From SZAS-18 sp038322235 (lineage in GTDB: Bacteria > Verrucomicrobiota > Verrucomicrobiia > Chthoniobacterales > SZAS-18): 64,000 bases of DNA. The position numbers and the translations under genes are program-made. The stretch covers positions 29,247-93,246 of the forward strand of contig JBBQFQ010000015.1 of the NCBI GenBank assembly GCA_038322235.1, read 5' to 3'. Below the pieces are notes generated by a model. The model saw nothing but the letters and a program-made list of their open reading frames with translations, made no database searches and was not told where the DNA came from. Below are positions 44,701 through 53,521 of the stretch, one piece after another; position 1 is the stretch's first letter, and the number at the start of each line of letters is the position of its first letter.

Positions 44701-44849
44701 GCCGGACCCACGCTGCCGCTCCAGTTGAACCCCGTGCTCCAGTTACCGCCATCCCCGCCGGTGTAAGTGCGGTTCGCAGCGGGAAGCATCGGAGCCGGGC
44801 AAAAGGCCAGCAGCAGAAGAACGGCGGAGACGAAGCGAAATCTGGTCAT
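41787..44849 (-). CDS. Large PEP-CTERM beta-helix surface protein
   Basis: 1020 residues from the ATG at 44849. Signal peptide to ~25 (MLPAANRTYTGG), then NWSTGFNWSGSVGPALGDMV, a start common to autotransporter-type passengers. Hundreds of residues follow of Gly/Thr/Ser/Asn repeats such as YNLSGGTFSFGPAGG, FTLNGGSVGVGSNFFVGSGG and LTNNGTITGTLNVNYGG, consistent with a right-handed beta-helix. The C-terminus is a PEP-CTERM anchor (VPEPGVNAGLAAGTVLAALA then FRRRRNRRG). It should be an extracellular filamentous or adhesive protein, sorted by an exosortase encoded elsewhere. Confidence 0.88.
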   Translation of the reverse strand: MTRFRFVSAVLLLLAFCPAPMLPAANRTYTGGDGGNWSTGFNWSGSVGPALGDMVFLGSASAVTANVTLNLNVDLTSNQLQLLVIDSSMISGVFTLSQTIASSVMFASEERIGTTVGGNVYNQSAGLNRTNLLTVGLGAGASFGSGIYNLSGTGTLNTTDLRINPFGLSNAGQFNQTGGTANISQLLSIGGISSGSYNLSAGALNLTNTNSLVGATLTIGGGGAMNHTAGIVQFSGSGGGLNVGTSAGNVITSYTLNGSAQLKGANVEIIGQSFAGTFLHKGGTNTLAAGGTLTIGGAGLYDFSGGTLTAPALTVVGLYKQTGGTLTATGTGVTVSAGGTFTLDSTTSAAAVNASSLTLSGGAFAQSGGSITLSSFLISNGAFTLNGGSVGVGSNFFVGSGGTGTFTANGGTITANAGLLLGSGSGSSGTLTLGGTNLTVSGFEVVGSFGTGIVNQTSGTHQANGLVTIGSSFGGVGTYNLSGGTFSFGPAGGLILGNSGSGTLNFSGGSLVVPALSLQIGANGGVGLLQITGGAFSVSGATLGDATVASGTISVTNGAAAVFTGLVLFNSSTTGLNLNGGALSVQAIGTGGSARPTFALSDPATGPALTFNGAAQFSNIVADFTDAALGAGTVRVTNSAVLAINGGILTNTGGWTADNGGSIQFLGGSLRPGVGSLTAGTGGTITYNNGVAVQGGSLFGPGTQSIGAGGASFTGTTSYAPLTQTGPAVLRSFTNAGAFTNNGLLTWNGGRNDDAGVMTINAVANLSNVSSRGVLTVNSGGVINNTVSSLVFGGGSRTTINSGGVLNALGGTTVELNGGLLTNNGTITGTLNVNYGGTARGAGIFGTVNVGDGGKFSPGSGPITVNALNLAATGAYRFELADAALAAAAPALVNAGPLAFAAPGSPDARFRFELASVTAASAPGLTLGFDPARAQDFVIARNLGGITGFDVAAVLVDTSAFLNATQGGAFTVGVLGNDLVLHFQPVPEPGVNAGLAAGTVLAALASFRRRRNRRGTEVSR

Positions 44850-45121
44850 AAGAGTCGGGCGTGCACCCTGCATACGCACGGAGGCCCCGCAGGGTCGCAG
44901 GAAATCGGTCCGGGCCGACACCGGCGTCACAGCACGAGTGGTCCGACGCCCGTGATCTGGTGGGTGCGCGAGTTGCGAAATGGATGGAAGCTGCGGGCAC
45001 ATTCAGGGCCGCGACGGGATCGGCCGGAGGGCAGCGGCCAGACGGCGATCCTGCGGATGCAGCCGAGGCCTGTCACGACCGGTCCCACGCCGCCGGGCTC
45101 CGCATCGACGAGGCCTGGAAT

Positions 45122-46711
45122 TCAATTCGCCGCTGGCGGCGCCGTCACCGAGACCTTGCGATAGACGAGAAAAGGGCCGCTGCGGAAGACTTCCTGAAAG
45201 TGCGCCTTGAGAACCTTGCCCGGCTTCTCCGATCCCAACTCCGACGAACGATTGTTCTCGTAATAATGATCGTAGATCTGATTCAGAAGCACCCATTCCG
45301 AGCCGAGGATTTGCTGCTCGATGCCTGAGGTTTCGGAGTTGGTTAACAGCGGATTTAACTCCATAAAGTATCCGCTCGGCATCATGCGGGGCATCAGCAA
45401 GTAATAGAAATACAGGTCTCCGTAAAATGTTCTCCGCAGATCGCCGGGTCCGACAAATATTTTGTCCCCGGCCTGACTGCGACTGCTAATATACTCTGTC
45501 ACTTTCATCGCGTGAAACTGCGCGACGGGTGGCGCGATCGGATAGGACCGCGAGCCACTGACCACCGAGTTTGCAGGCACGGCTTCCTCAGCAACGACTT
45601 CCCGCAACTGAGGCAGCGCGATTTGTCTGCCGTAATCTGGCGCGACCGCGAAGAAAATCGAGCCGCAGAGCACGAGACCGGCGGGCCCGGTGAGCCATCT
45701 GCTTCTCGCTGGCCACCAGCGCTCGAGCCAGATGTGCGCGGTGATCGCTCCCAGCGGAAACGTGATCAACGACCCCATGGCCAGATGCGCCAGATCGCAC
45801 CGTTGGAAAACTTGGTGGGCCAACCCCACCCCCAACAGACTCACCGCCAAAAACAAGGGAGGGGACGCCTTGTCCCGTCGCCAGAGAAGGATGCCGGTGA
45901 GGACGTTGGCAAACGCCAGCGCAAGATACAGCCAGATCAGGGGCTGAATAATGGGCTTAACATCGGCCCAAGGAATGAGCCGACCATCCTTGACGATGAA
46001 CAAAGGGTAGTAAAGTAGGTTATTCCACACCGCCCGAGGCGTCGCCGTGAGAAGATGGATGAGCATCGGCACATTCCCGAGGAGAAACCCGGTCAGCCAT
46101 TGCCTTCTTTGCCGGCCCGTCCACCCCAGGAGAAAAATCCCTGACGCCAGCAGCACCGCGGGCCCCGCGTCTGGCCGAAACAACAGACTGAGAGCCATCA
46201 GTCCACCCGCCAGCGAGGGCAGTGGAACGATCGCATCCGCCGCATCCCGATTTGCGACCCTGCCTGCCACCAGCAGACCCGACAGACTGAGAATCACCGC
46301 CGGAATCCAAGCCAATGCCATCAAACCCAGCGGTGTCAGCACCAGAAGACCGGCCAAAATGACCGTCACGACCGCCCGACCCGTGAGACGCCCAGCCAGC
46401 AAGATGAGCAGGTGGAGAAAAACGATCCGCTCCGCCAGCCCGACGATTCTTTCGACCGAAATCGAAACCCCAAAAACCTGATAGATCCCGGCCAGCATCC
46501 ACACATTTCCCGGCCCGTAGTAGGCTTGGAAATCCCGGTGCAGCACTTTCCCGAGCATGACCAGCTCGGGATAGATCAGCAAAATCGCCTCATCAAAGGG
46601 ATTCCCGGCCATTGAAAATTTCGGCAACCACCAGACCAAAGACACCGCCACGGACATCACCGCCAAGAGGAGCGGCAGCCGGGGCATGGGAGGCTTGGTG
46701 GGTGCGCTCAT
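45122..46711 (-). CDS. Polytopic membrane protein, GT-C glycosyltransferase-like
   Basis: 529 residues from the ATG at 46711. About eleven membrane helices with an early extracytoplasmic loop FDEAILLIYPELVMLGKVLH-RDFQAYYGPG, the acidic-loop-plus-YYGPG pattern seen in ArnT/PMT-like GT-C enzymes. The C-terminal ~130 residues are soluble and periplasmic (ISSRSQAGDKIFVGPGDL). It probably transfers a sugar from a polyprenyl carrier to a surface glycan or protein, but the acceptor is unknown. It lies between two surface-protein regions. Confidence 0.65.
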   Translation of the reverse strand: MSAPTKPPMPRLPLLLAVMSVAVSLVWWLPKFSMAGNPFDEAILLIYPELVMLGKVLHRDFQAYYGPGNVWMLAGIYQVFGVSISVERIVGLAERIVFLHLLILLAGRLTGRAVVTVILAGLLVLTPLGLMALAWIPAVILSLSGLLVAGRVANRDAADAIVPLPSLAGGLMALSLLFRPDAGPAVLLASGIFLLGWTGRQRRQWLTGFLLGNVPMLIHLLTATPRAVWNNLLYYPLFIVKDGRLIPWADVKPIIQPLIWLYLALAFANVLTGILLWRRDKASPPLFLAVSLLGVGLAHQVFQRCDLAHLAMGSLITFPLGAITAHIWLERWWPARSRWLTGPAGLVLCGSIFFAVAPDYGRQIALPQLREVVAEEAVPANSVVSGSRSYPIAPPVAQFHAMKVTEYISSRSQAGDKIFVGPGDLRRTFYGDLYFYYLLMPRMMPSGYFMELNPLLTNSETSGIEQQILGSEWVLLNQIYDHYYENNRSSELGSEKPGKVLKAHFQEVFRSGPFLVYRKVSVTAPPAAN

Positions 46712-46781
46712 GAGCAGTGGAAACGACTTGCCTTGCGAATCGCCGGTTCGCCGGCGCGCCCCCACAAAGAAATCCGGGCGC

Positions 46782-47579
46782 TCACGACTGCGCCGCCTTC
46801 AATTCCGCCGCCGCCAGCCGATACCAGCCCTTTTCAGAACGTCGCCAGGAAGCGGACGCCCGCCGGTATTTCGCGTGGATATCCCGCCAGATCGCGAGCG
46901 CCTCCGCCGTCCGGCCTGTTTTCGCGTACACCCGGGCCAAACCGGCCCGCACCGCTTCGCCGATGAAACGCGTCTCGATGCTGTGATACGCCTCCTCCGC
47001 CTCCTCGTAGCGACCGAGCCCCGTGCCGGCATCCCCCCGGAGTAGCGCCAGGTGCATCGCCACGCGCCGGTCGGAGAGATCCTTCACGCGCGCCATGAGC
47101 GCGAGCGCGTCCTCGAAGTGGCCGAGTTCCACCTTGTACCGGGCGACCTGGACGATGCTGTCGCCATCGTCCCGAAAAACACCCTGCAGGCATTCGAGCG
47201 CGGTGTCGTGCGCGCCTTGTTGATCCCCCGCTTCGGAGAGCTCGGCGGCGAGGGCGAGGCGGTTTTCGTGCGTATCGCTCTCCTCGAGCCGGGTGCGCAG
47301 ATCGTGGATGCGCCACTTCCGCGGTTTGAGGCTGTCGAGAAATCCCCCTCCCCGCGCACCTCGCAGCCCGGGGAGAATCTCCACGAAGAAGTAGAGCACC
47401 GGCCCGATGAACGGCGCCATAAACAGCACGAAAATCCACCAGTAGGGCCGCCCGGTTTGGTAGACGTGCACGATCAGGGCGAGCTGCAGCACCCACAGCA
47501 CGGGACCCACGCTCGTGAGGATCCAGGGGAGGATGCCTGAGGACGGCGGGATCGGGGCTTGCGCGAGGAGGAGGAACAT
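46782..47579 (-). CDS. PLDc_N-type membrane protein with TPR repeats
   Basis: 265 residues from the ATG at 47579; the reading frame stays open far upstream into the neighbouring divergent gene, but that part is a shadow. Two N-terminal helices (VGPVLWVLQLALIVHVYQTG; YWWIFVLFMAPFIGPVLYFF) fit the short PLDc_N domain. The rest is a run of TPR-like helices (ENRLALAAELSEAGDQQGAH, KVELGHFEDALALMARVK). It is probably a cytoplasm-facing scaffold. Divergent from the first fibre-cassette gene. Confidence 0.7.
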   Translation of the reverse strand: MFLLLAQAPIPPSSGILPWILTSVGPVLWVLQLALIVHVYQTGRPYWWIFVLFMAPFIGPVLYFFVEILPGLRGARGGGFLDSLKPRKWRIHDLRTRLEESDTHENRLALAAELSEAGDQQGAHDTALECLQGVFRDDGDSIVQVARYKVELGHFEDALALMARVKDLSDRRVAMHLALLRGDAGTGLGRYEEAEEAYHSIETRFIGEAVRAGLARVYAKTGRTAEALAIWRDIHAKYRRASASWRRSEKGWYRLAAAELKAAQS

Positions 47580-47672
47580 GGGCGCGGGTCCGCGATCCAA
47601 TCCCCGAGCCATCGCGAGGTCAAGCGGGACCGCGGCTGGCGGCATTTTCCGAGGCGCGATTCGGAGCGCGCT

Positions 47673-47783
47673 GCCACCGAAATCAAGCCGATCTCCCCCG
47701 AATGGGGGATACCGCTCGCGGCGTTTGGCAGCCATGACTTCGCTTGCCCCCCCTTTGCTGATCCACCCCCCGCAACTCCCTCC
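47673..47783 (+). promoter_or_regulatory. Conserved leader, copy 1 (perfect hairpin)
   Basis: The ~110 bp before the start codon begin GCCACCGAAATCAAGCCGAT and contain TCCCCC (47694-47699), loop GAAT and GGGGGA (47704-47709), then GATACCGCT, GGCGTTTGGCAGCCAT and a CTTGCCCC box. The same leader precedes three other large secreted proteins downstream. The hairpin ends 74 bp before the ATG. It may be an operator for a dyad-binding regulator or an RNA leader element. Confidence 0.7.
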
Positions 47784-50315
47784 ATGTCTCTTCGTCTCTC
47801 CCAAACGCTCGTCTTCGCGGCGCTGCTTGCCATGAATGCCGTGAAGGCCACCACTCTGCCTCCCCCAGTTCTCAACTACCAGGGCCGCGTGGCCGTGGGC
47901 GGCACGAACTTCGACGGCACGGGCCAGTTCAAATTCGCGCTCGTCAATGCGGCGGGCACCACGACGTTCTGGAGCAATGACGGCACGAGCAGCGCGGGTT
48001 CCCCGCCGACCGCGGCCGTGGCGCTCCCCGTTACGAAGGGCCTGTACGCCGTGCTGCTCGGCGATCCCACGCTGACCAACATGACCAGCGTGCCGGCGGC
48101 GGTCTTCGCCAACTCCGACGTGCGGCTGCGCGTGTGGTTCAACGACGGGACCAACGGCTTCCAGCTCCTCACGCCCGACCAGCGAGTCGCCGCCGCGGGT
48201 TACGCGATGATGGCCGGCACCGCCAGCAGCGTGCCCGATGGCGCCATCACTTCCGCCAAGCTCGCCGCCGGGTCGGTGGGGACCACTCAACTCGCCCCTG
48301 GGGCGCAAGCGCCGCCGCTCGTGGCCGCGGCGACCGGGCAAACGGCAACGGCGAATTCCAGCTACGTGACTACAGGCACTTTGCCTACCACGATCGCCCT
48401 GCCGCCAACTCCAAATGTGGGCGATGTGGTCCAGGTCACGGGTGCCGGCGCCGGCGGATGGATCGTCCAGGGGAGCATCCAAGCCACCGAACAGCCTTCG
48501 GTCTGGAATCCACAGCCGGCGGCGGGCATCCGGAACTGGTGGCAGGTCACATCCTCCGCTGATGGGCAAAAGCTGGCGGCGGTGGTGGACGGTGGCTTGA
48601 TTTATACCTCAGCGGATACCGGCGCGACTTGGACCGCACGCCAATCCTCGCGGTCCTGGCAGGCCATCGCATCCTCGGCTGATGGGTCCAAGCTGGTCGC
48701 CGTGGTGGCGGGCGATTTCATCTACACCTCGACCGATTCCGGCGCCACCTGGACACCGCGGGACACCGTGCGGCAGTGGTCTTCGGTCGCCTCCTCGGCG
48801 GATGGTACAAAACTCGTTGCCGGGGCCAATAACGGGAAGCTGTATACTTCGACCGACTCGGGCGTGACCTGGACTCCGCGCGAAAGCATTCGCAATTGGA
48901 CCTCCGTGGCGTCCACGCCGGACGGATCCAAACTGATCGCGGTGGCGAGCAGCAGCCAGATCTATACCTCCACTGATTCCGGCGTGACTTGGACGCCGCG
49001 GGAAAGCGGGCGCAACTGGACCTGTGCGGCGATTTCCGCCAACGGGGCGAGAATGGCCGCGGTGGTGGACGGCGAACAGGTCTACACCTCAGCCGACGGC
49101 GGCGTGACGTGGACCCCGCATCTCTCGAATCTGAGTTGGTCTTCCGTGACGATGTCGGCGGACGGGCGGCTGCTCGTGGCGCTGTCGCTGGGCAGTCAGA
49201 TTTACAGCTCCAACGACTACGGCCTTACCTGGACGACGCATGAAGCCAGTCGCTCGTGGATCTCCGCCGCCGCCTCCAGCGATGGCCTGAAACTCGTCGC
49301 CCTGGATACGGGAGGTCTAATCTATACCTGCACCGCCACCGGCCAGCTGGCCGGTGCGCAAGGCACGACCGCGAGCCTCCAATACCTGGGAAATGGTGCC
49401 TGGGCACCGGTCGCCCAGTCGCAGATTGCCGCCGGCGTCGTGGGAAGCGCGCAACTCGCCGCCGGAGCGGTGGGAAGCGCGCAACTCGCAGGCAGCTTGA
49501 CGCTGACCGGAAACGCCATCGTCGGCTCCTCTGCCGGCACGCTCCCAGCCGTGCTGCGGGTCGGCGGAAGCGTGACGAACACGAATTTGACCTACGGCTA
49601 CTTAAACGGAAACGGCACGGTTGGTCGTTTCGGCCCGGGCAGTCTCTCGGTCTCCCTTTCGGCGTCCGATCGCATCGTGGCCCAGGAGTTCGACGCGCTC
49701 TCCGACGCGCGCCTCAAGCGCGTGGCCGGGATCTCCGATGCGGTGTCTGATCTGCAGACGCTCCGCGCGATCGAAATTACCGACTACACGTTTCGCGATC
49801 CCGTCGCGAAGGGAGACGGGGCCCAAAAGAAGGTGATCGCTCAACAGGTGGAACGGGTCTTCCCGCAGGCGGTCAGCCGCAGTGTCGGTGTGGTGCCGGA
49901 CATACTGTGCGTGGCAGCGTTCCGCGATGGCTGGACCGAACTGGCGACGGACCTGAAGGTGGGCGAACGCGTCCGCCTCCTGGCCGAAGGCGAAGAAGGT
50001 ATCTACGAGGTGCTGGAGCTGCGCCCCGGGGCGTTTCGGACCGCGTTTGCGCCCTCGGCCACTCGGGTCTTCGTCTACGGGCGGGAAGTCAGCGACCTCC
50101 GCGCGGTGGATTACGAAGCGATCGCGATGCTGAATGTCTCCGCCACCCAGGAGGTGGCGCGTCAGCTCGCCGGACTCGCCGGTGAAAATGCCGCTTTGCG
50201 CGAGAAAAATGCCCAGATCGAGGGGCGACTCGCCCGGCTGGAAAAGGCGCTCGTGCCCGCCCTCGTCGAACGCAAGCGCCCGCGGCAGGTCACCCGAATC
50301 GCCTTGAGCCGGTGA
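47784..50315 (+). CDS. Fibre-cassette protein 1: constant module, seven-blade propeller, S74 chaperone
   Basis: 843 residues from the ATG at 47784. Signal peptide ~1-22; constant module ~28-155 (LNYQGRVAVGGTNFDGTGQF, TKGLYAVLLGD, VRLRVWFNDG). An AITSAKLAAGSVGTTQLA linker follows. Residues ~236-510 are seven ~40-residue units of SSADGxKLxAVxxG-IYTSxDxGxTWT type (Asp-box motifs), fitting a seven-bladed propeller. A second AQLAAGAVGSAQLAG linker leads to a peptidase-S74 intramolecular chaperone domain (~626-735, SDARLKRVAGISDAVSDLQT and KKVIAQQVERVFPQAV), an FVYGREVSDLRAVDYEAIAM block and a coiled coil. S74 domains trimerise fibres and can cleave themselves off. It is probably a trimeric surface fibre. 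Confidence 0.85.
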   Translation: MSLRLSQTLVFAALLAMNAVKATTLPPPVLNYQGRVAVGGTNFDGTGQFKFALVNAAGTTTFWSNDGTSSAGSPPTAAVALPVTKGLYAVLLGDPTLTNMTSVPAAVFANSDVRLRVWFNDGTNGFQLLTPDQRVAAAGYAMMAGTASSVPDGAITSAKLAAGSVGTTQLAPGAQAPPLVAAATGQTATANSSYVTTGTLPTTIALPPTPNVGDVVQVTGAGAGGWIVQGSIQATEQPSVWNPQPAAGIRNWWQVTSSADGQKLAAVVDGGLIYTSADTGATWTARQSSRSWQAIASSADGSKLVAVVAGDFIYTSTDSGATWTPRDTVRQWSSVASSADGTKLVAGANNGKLYTSTDSGVTWTPRESIRNWTSVASTPDGSKLIAVASSSQIYTSTDSGVTWTPRESGRNWTCAAISANGARMAAVVDGEQVYTSADGGVTWTPHLSNLSWSSVTMSADGRLLVALSLGSQIYSSNDYGLTWTTHEASRSWISAAASSDGLKLVALDTGGLIYTCTATGQLAGAQGTTASLQYLGNGAWAPVAQSQIAAGVVGSAQLAAGAVGSAQLAGSLTLTGNAIVGSSAGTLPAVLRVGGSVTNTNLTYGYLNGNGTVGRFGPGSLSVSLSASDRIVAQEFDALSDARLKRVAGISDAVSDLQTLRAIEITDYTFRDPVAKGDGAQKKVIAQQVERVFPQAVSRSVGVVPDILCVAAFRDGWTELATDLKVGERVRLLAEGEEGIYEVLELRPGAFRTAFAPSATRVFVYGREVSDLRAVDYEAIAMLNVSATQEVARQLAGLAGENAALREKNAQIEGRLARLEKALVPALVERKRPRQVTRIALSR

Positions 50316-50357
50316 GGCGGTTTCGGGCCCTTGATCCCTGGCGGGGACGGATTGCGC

Positions 50358-50473
50358 CGCCACCGAAATCAAGGCGATCTCCCCCGAACTGGGGATACCG
50401 CTCTCGGCGTTTGGCAGCCATAACTTCGCTTGCTCCCCCTCCCTCCGGTGTTCCACCCCCTACGACTCCCGCC
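50358..50473 (+). promoter_or_regulatory. Conserved leader, copy 2
   Basis: Starts GCCGCCACCGAAATCAAGGC. The dyad is TCCCC...GGGGA with loop CGAACT (50380-50395), slightly weaker than copies 1 and 3. The TTTGGCAGCCAT box and CTTGC box are kept. The ATG follows at 50474. The similarity to copies 1 and 3 runs on without a break into the signal-peptide codons. Confidence 0.65.
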
Positions 50474-53386
50474 ATGTCTCTTCGTCTCTCCCAAACGTTC
50501 GTCTTCGCGGTGCTTCTGGCGGTGAATGCTGCCCCGCTCCCTGCGCAGGTTCCTCCCTTGATCAACTACCAGGGCCGGGTCGCCGTGGGCGGCACGAACT
50601 TCGACGGCACGGGCCAGTTCAAATTCGCCCTCGTCAATGCGACCGGTACCATCACGTACTGGAGCAACGACGGCAGCAGCACGGGCGGTGCGCAGCCGAG
50701 CGCAGCCTTGACGCTCGTCGTCACCAAGGGCCTTTACGCCGTGCTGCTCGGCGATGCGACGCTGACCAACATGACCAGCGTGCCGGCCACGGCCTTCGCC
50801 AACTCCGACGTGCGTCTGCGCGTCTGGTTCAACGACGGCACCAACGGCTTTCAGCTCCTCACGCCCGATCAACGGATCGCCGCCGCCGGCTACGCGATGA
50901 TGGCCGGCACCGCCAGCACCGTGCCCGATGGCGCCATCACTTCCGCCAAGCTCGCCTCCGGGGCGGTCACCGCGACGAGTATCGCGCCGGGTACGGTCAT
51001 TCCCGCCGTGAGTGTGGCGGGCAGCACGCAGTCCGCCGTGGCGAATACGAACTACGTCGCCGCCAGCGCCAGTCTCACCGCGATCGCCCTCCCCGTTTCG
51101 GCCAATGTGGGCGATCTCGTCCAAATCACCAGCAGCGGCGCGGGCGGCTGGGAGACCCGCACGGGCTGGACCGCGCGCGAGAGCGTGCGGAACTGGTCGG
51201 CGGTGGCAGCCAGCGCCGATGGCACCAAGCTGGTGGCCTCGGTGAACGGCGGCCAGCTTTACACCTCGACTGATGGCGGGCTGACTTGGACCGCGCGCAG
51301 TTCCAGTGGCTCCTGGACCGCGGTCGCCGCTTCCAGCGACGGCAACAAACTGGTCGCGGTGCTCGGGGATGGAAACTTCCCAAGCCTCATCTACACCTCG
51401 GCGGATGCGGGGGTGAACTGGACGCCGCAAAGTGTCGGAGGTCGGGAATGGTTCACCTCCGTCGCCTCCTCCGCGGATGGCACCCGGCTGGCCGCGGCCA
51501 ACAATGGATTCAATCCAGGTGACTATCTCTACACCTCCACCGATTCCGGAGTGACCTGGACCGCCCGCCAGACAGATACGCCCCGCCGCTGGGGCGCCAT
51601 CGCCTCGAGCGCGGATGGCCTGCGGCTGCTGGCAGCCAACAGCGGATTCTCCGCGGATGGCCAACTCTACACCTCGGCCGACGGGGGCGTGACGTGGACC
51701 GCCCGGCCCGCGGCGGGAAACCGCGGCTGGCGCGCGGTGGCCTCGTCCGCCGATGGCACGCGGCTGGTCGCCGGAGCAGCGAATGGATCGCTCTACACTT
51801 CGGCCGATGCCGGCGCGACCTGGACCCCGCGCGAGAGCGTCCGCCCGTGGCAGGCCGTGACTTCGAGTGCCGATGGGACGCACCTCATCGCGGTGGTCAG
51901 CGGTGGCCAGATCTACACCTCTTCGGATAGCGGCCTGAGCTGGCTGGCGGGGGAAACGGCGCGCGGTTGGGCAGCGGTCGCGTGCTCGAGCGATGCGCGC
52001 AGCGCGGTCGCGGTGGTGAACGGCGGGCAGATCTTCACTTCGCTGCTGTCAGCCGGGGCGCAAAGCACGACGGGCACCTTCCAATACGCTGGCAACGGCA
52101 CCTGGTCGCCGGTCAGCCAGACGCAGATCGCCGCCGGCGCGATCAGCTCCACGCAACTGGCCGCCGGTGCGGTGGGGCCCGCTCAACTGGGCACCGGCGC
52201 GGCGGCGGCGAACTTAAACGCCAGCGGGCAGGCGGGCGTAGCCAGCGGGGGGCTGGTGTTGTCTGCCGATTCGAATTCCGCCAGTCTCGCGTCTGCTGGT
52301 TATGTGAGGATACCCGGCATCGTGACCGTCGCGGAGGGATGGTTGCATCGAACAACACAATTTCCGCCCGCCGCGCGTTCCTCTCACACGGCGGTGTGGA
52401 CGGGCAGCGAGATGATCGTCTGGGGCGGATATAAAAACGGCAGTTATTTCAACGACGGCGGGCGCTTCGATCCTGCGGTCAACACTTGGACGGCGGTGAC
52501 CACCACGGGCGCGGCCACCGCGCGTGACACTCACACGGCGGTGTGGACGGGCAGCGAGATGATCGTCTGGGCCGGATTCAACGGCAGCAGTTATTTAAAC
52601 GACGGCGGACGCTACAATCCGGCGGGCAACAGTTGGACGGCGGTGACCACCACCAGCGCGCCCGCCGCGCGTGACACTCTCACGGCGGTGTGGACGGTCA
52701 GCGAGATGATCGTCTGGGGCGGATTCAACGGCAGCGCTTCTTTGAGAGACGGCGGGCGCTATAATCCGGTGGGCAACACTTGGAGAGTGGTGTCCATCAA
52801 CGGCGCGCCCATCGCGCGCAGCGTTCACTCCGCGGTGTGGACGGGCAGCGAGATGATCGTCTGGGGCGGAACTTACAATACGCTGAAGTTCAACGACGGC
52901 GGGCGCTACAATCCGGTGGGAGACAATTGGACCCCGGTAACCGCCGGGGGCGCGCTCGCCGCGCGCGACTCTCACACGGCGGTGTGGACGGGCAGCGAGA
53001 TGATCGTCTGGGGCGGATACAGCGGCAGCGGTTATTTCAACGACGGCGGACGCTATAATCCGGTGGCCAACACCTGGACGCCGGTGACCACCAGCGGCGC
53101 GTATGTCGCGCGTCGCTATCACACGGCGGTGTGGACAGGCGGCGAAATGATCGTCTGGGGCGGATACAACGACAGTCCGTTAAACGACGGCGGGCGTTAC
53201 AATCCGGCGGGCAACACATGGACGGCAATCACCACCACGAGCGCGCCCGCCGCGCTTTACCAGCACACGGCGGTGTGGACGGGCAGCGAGATGATCGTCT
53301 GGGGCGGATTCAACGGCAGCAGTTATTTCAACGACACCTGGTCCTACACCTCCGGTAAGGTGATGTACCTCTACCAGAGGCCGTGA
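50474..53386 (+). CDS. Fibre-cassette protein 2: constant module plus two seven-blade propellers
   Basis: 970 residues from the ATG at 50474. Signal peptide ~1-25 and constant module ~28-150 are nearly identical to cassette 1. Propeller 1 (~220-500) again has seven Asp-box-like units (LYTSTDGGLTWT and variants). The QIAAGAISSTQLAAGAVG linker lies at ~548-575. The distal part (~625-965) is seven Kelch units with the repeated phrase HTAVWTGSEMIVWGG and GGRYNPAGNTWT. There is no S74 chaperone. The Kelch units are very alike at the DNA level, suggesting recent duplication or gene conversion. Predicted extracellular; binding partner unknown. Confidence 0.85.
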   Translation: MSLRLSQTFVFAVLLAVNAAPLPAQVPPLINYQGRVAVGGTNFDGTGQFKFALVNATGTITYWSNDGSSTGGAQPSAALTLVVTKGLYAVLLGDATLTNMTSVPATAFANSDVRLRVWFNDGTNGFQLLTPDQRIAAAGYAMMAGTASTVPDGAITSAKLASGAVTATSIAPGTVIPAVSVAGSTQSAVANTNYVAASASLTAIALPVSANVGDLVQITSSGAGGWETRTGWTARESVRNWSAVAASADGTKLVASVNGGQLYTSTDGGLTWTARSSSGSWTAVAASSDGNKLVAVLGDGNFPSLIYTSADAGVNWTPQSVGGREWFTSVASSADGTRLAAANNGFNPGDYLYTSTDSGVTWTARQTDTPRRWGAIASSADGLRLLAANSGFSADGQLYTSADGGVTWTARPAAGNRGWRAVASSADGTRLVAGAANGSLYTSADAGATWTPRESVRPWQAVTSSADGTHLIAVVSGGQIYTSSDSGLSWLAGETARGWAAVACSSDARSAVAVVNGGQIFTSLLSAGAQSTTGTFQYAGNGTWSPVSQTQIAAGAISSTQLAAGAVGPAQLGTGAAAANLNASGQAGVASGGLVLSADSNSASLASAGYVRIPGIVTVAEGWLHRTTQFPPAARSSHTAVWTGSEMIVWGGYKNGSYFNDGGRFDPAVNTWTAVTTTGAATARDTHTAVWTGSEMIVWAGFNGSSYLNDGGRYNPAGNSWTAVTTTSAPAARDTLTAVWTVSEMIVWGGFNGSASLRDGGRYNPVGNTWRVVSINGAPIARSVHSAVWTGSEMIVWGGTYNTLKFNDGGRYNPVGDNWTPVTAGGALAARDSHTAVWTGSEMIVWGGYSGSGYFNDGGRYNPVANTWTPVTTSGAYVARRYHTAVWTGGEMIVWGGYNDSPLNDGGRYNPAGNTWTAITTTSAPAALYQHTAVWTGSEMIVWGGFNGSSYFNDTWSYTSGKVMYLYQRP

Positions 53387-53405
53387 GGGGCACCGGTCCG
53401 GGTCC

Positions 53406-53426
53406 GGTACGGCTGAGCTCCTGCTC
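53406..53426 (+). repeat. Solo end of the GGTACGGCTGAGCTC repeat family
   Basis: GGTACGGCTGAGCTCCTGCTC, 19 bp after the cassette 2 stop, matches the terminal sequence of the two MITE-like elements further right. The segment from the cassette 2 stop through this repeat is also matched at 61960-62035. The remaining gap to the next leader (53427-53521) has no gene. Confidence 0.7.
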
Positions 53427-53521
53427 CGCCTGCTCTCCTGGCTTCTGCGCCACCGGAGGACAATGGGGCAAGCAGGGGCTTGCCCGTACCGCCGCCCGTA
53501 GCGCCATGGACGGATTGCGCC

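Noticed and set aside
42858..45164. 768-codon open frame on the plus strand opposite the PEP-CTERM beta-helix protein
   Set aside because: Mirror frame of a Gly/Thr-rich repeat gene. The minus strand has a signal peptide and PEP-CTERM tag; this frame has only charged low-complexity sequence.
47721..47752. Possible sigma-54 promoter (TGGCAG ... TTGC) in the cassette leaders
   Set aside because: The spacing between the GG and GC elements is too long (12 bp between TGGCAG and TTGC, where about 5 is required), and it is the same in all copies.
47784..50315. Cassette 1 as an active sialidase because of its Asp-box repeats
   Set aside because: Asp boxes mark propeller folds in general. No Arg triad or other sialidase catalytic residues were recognised.
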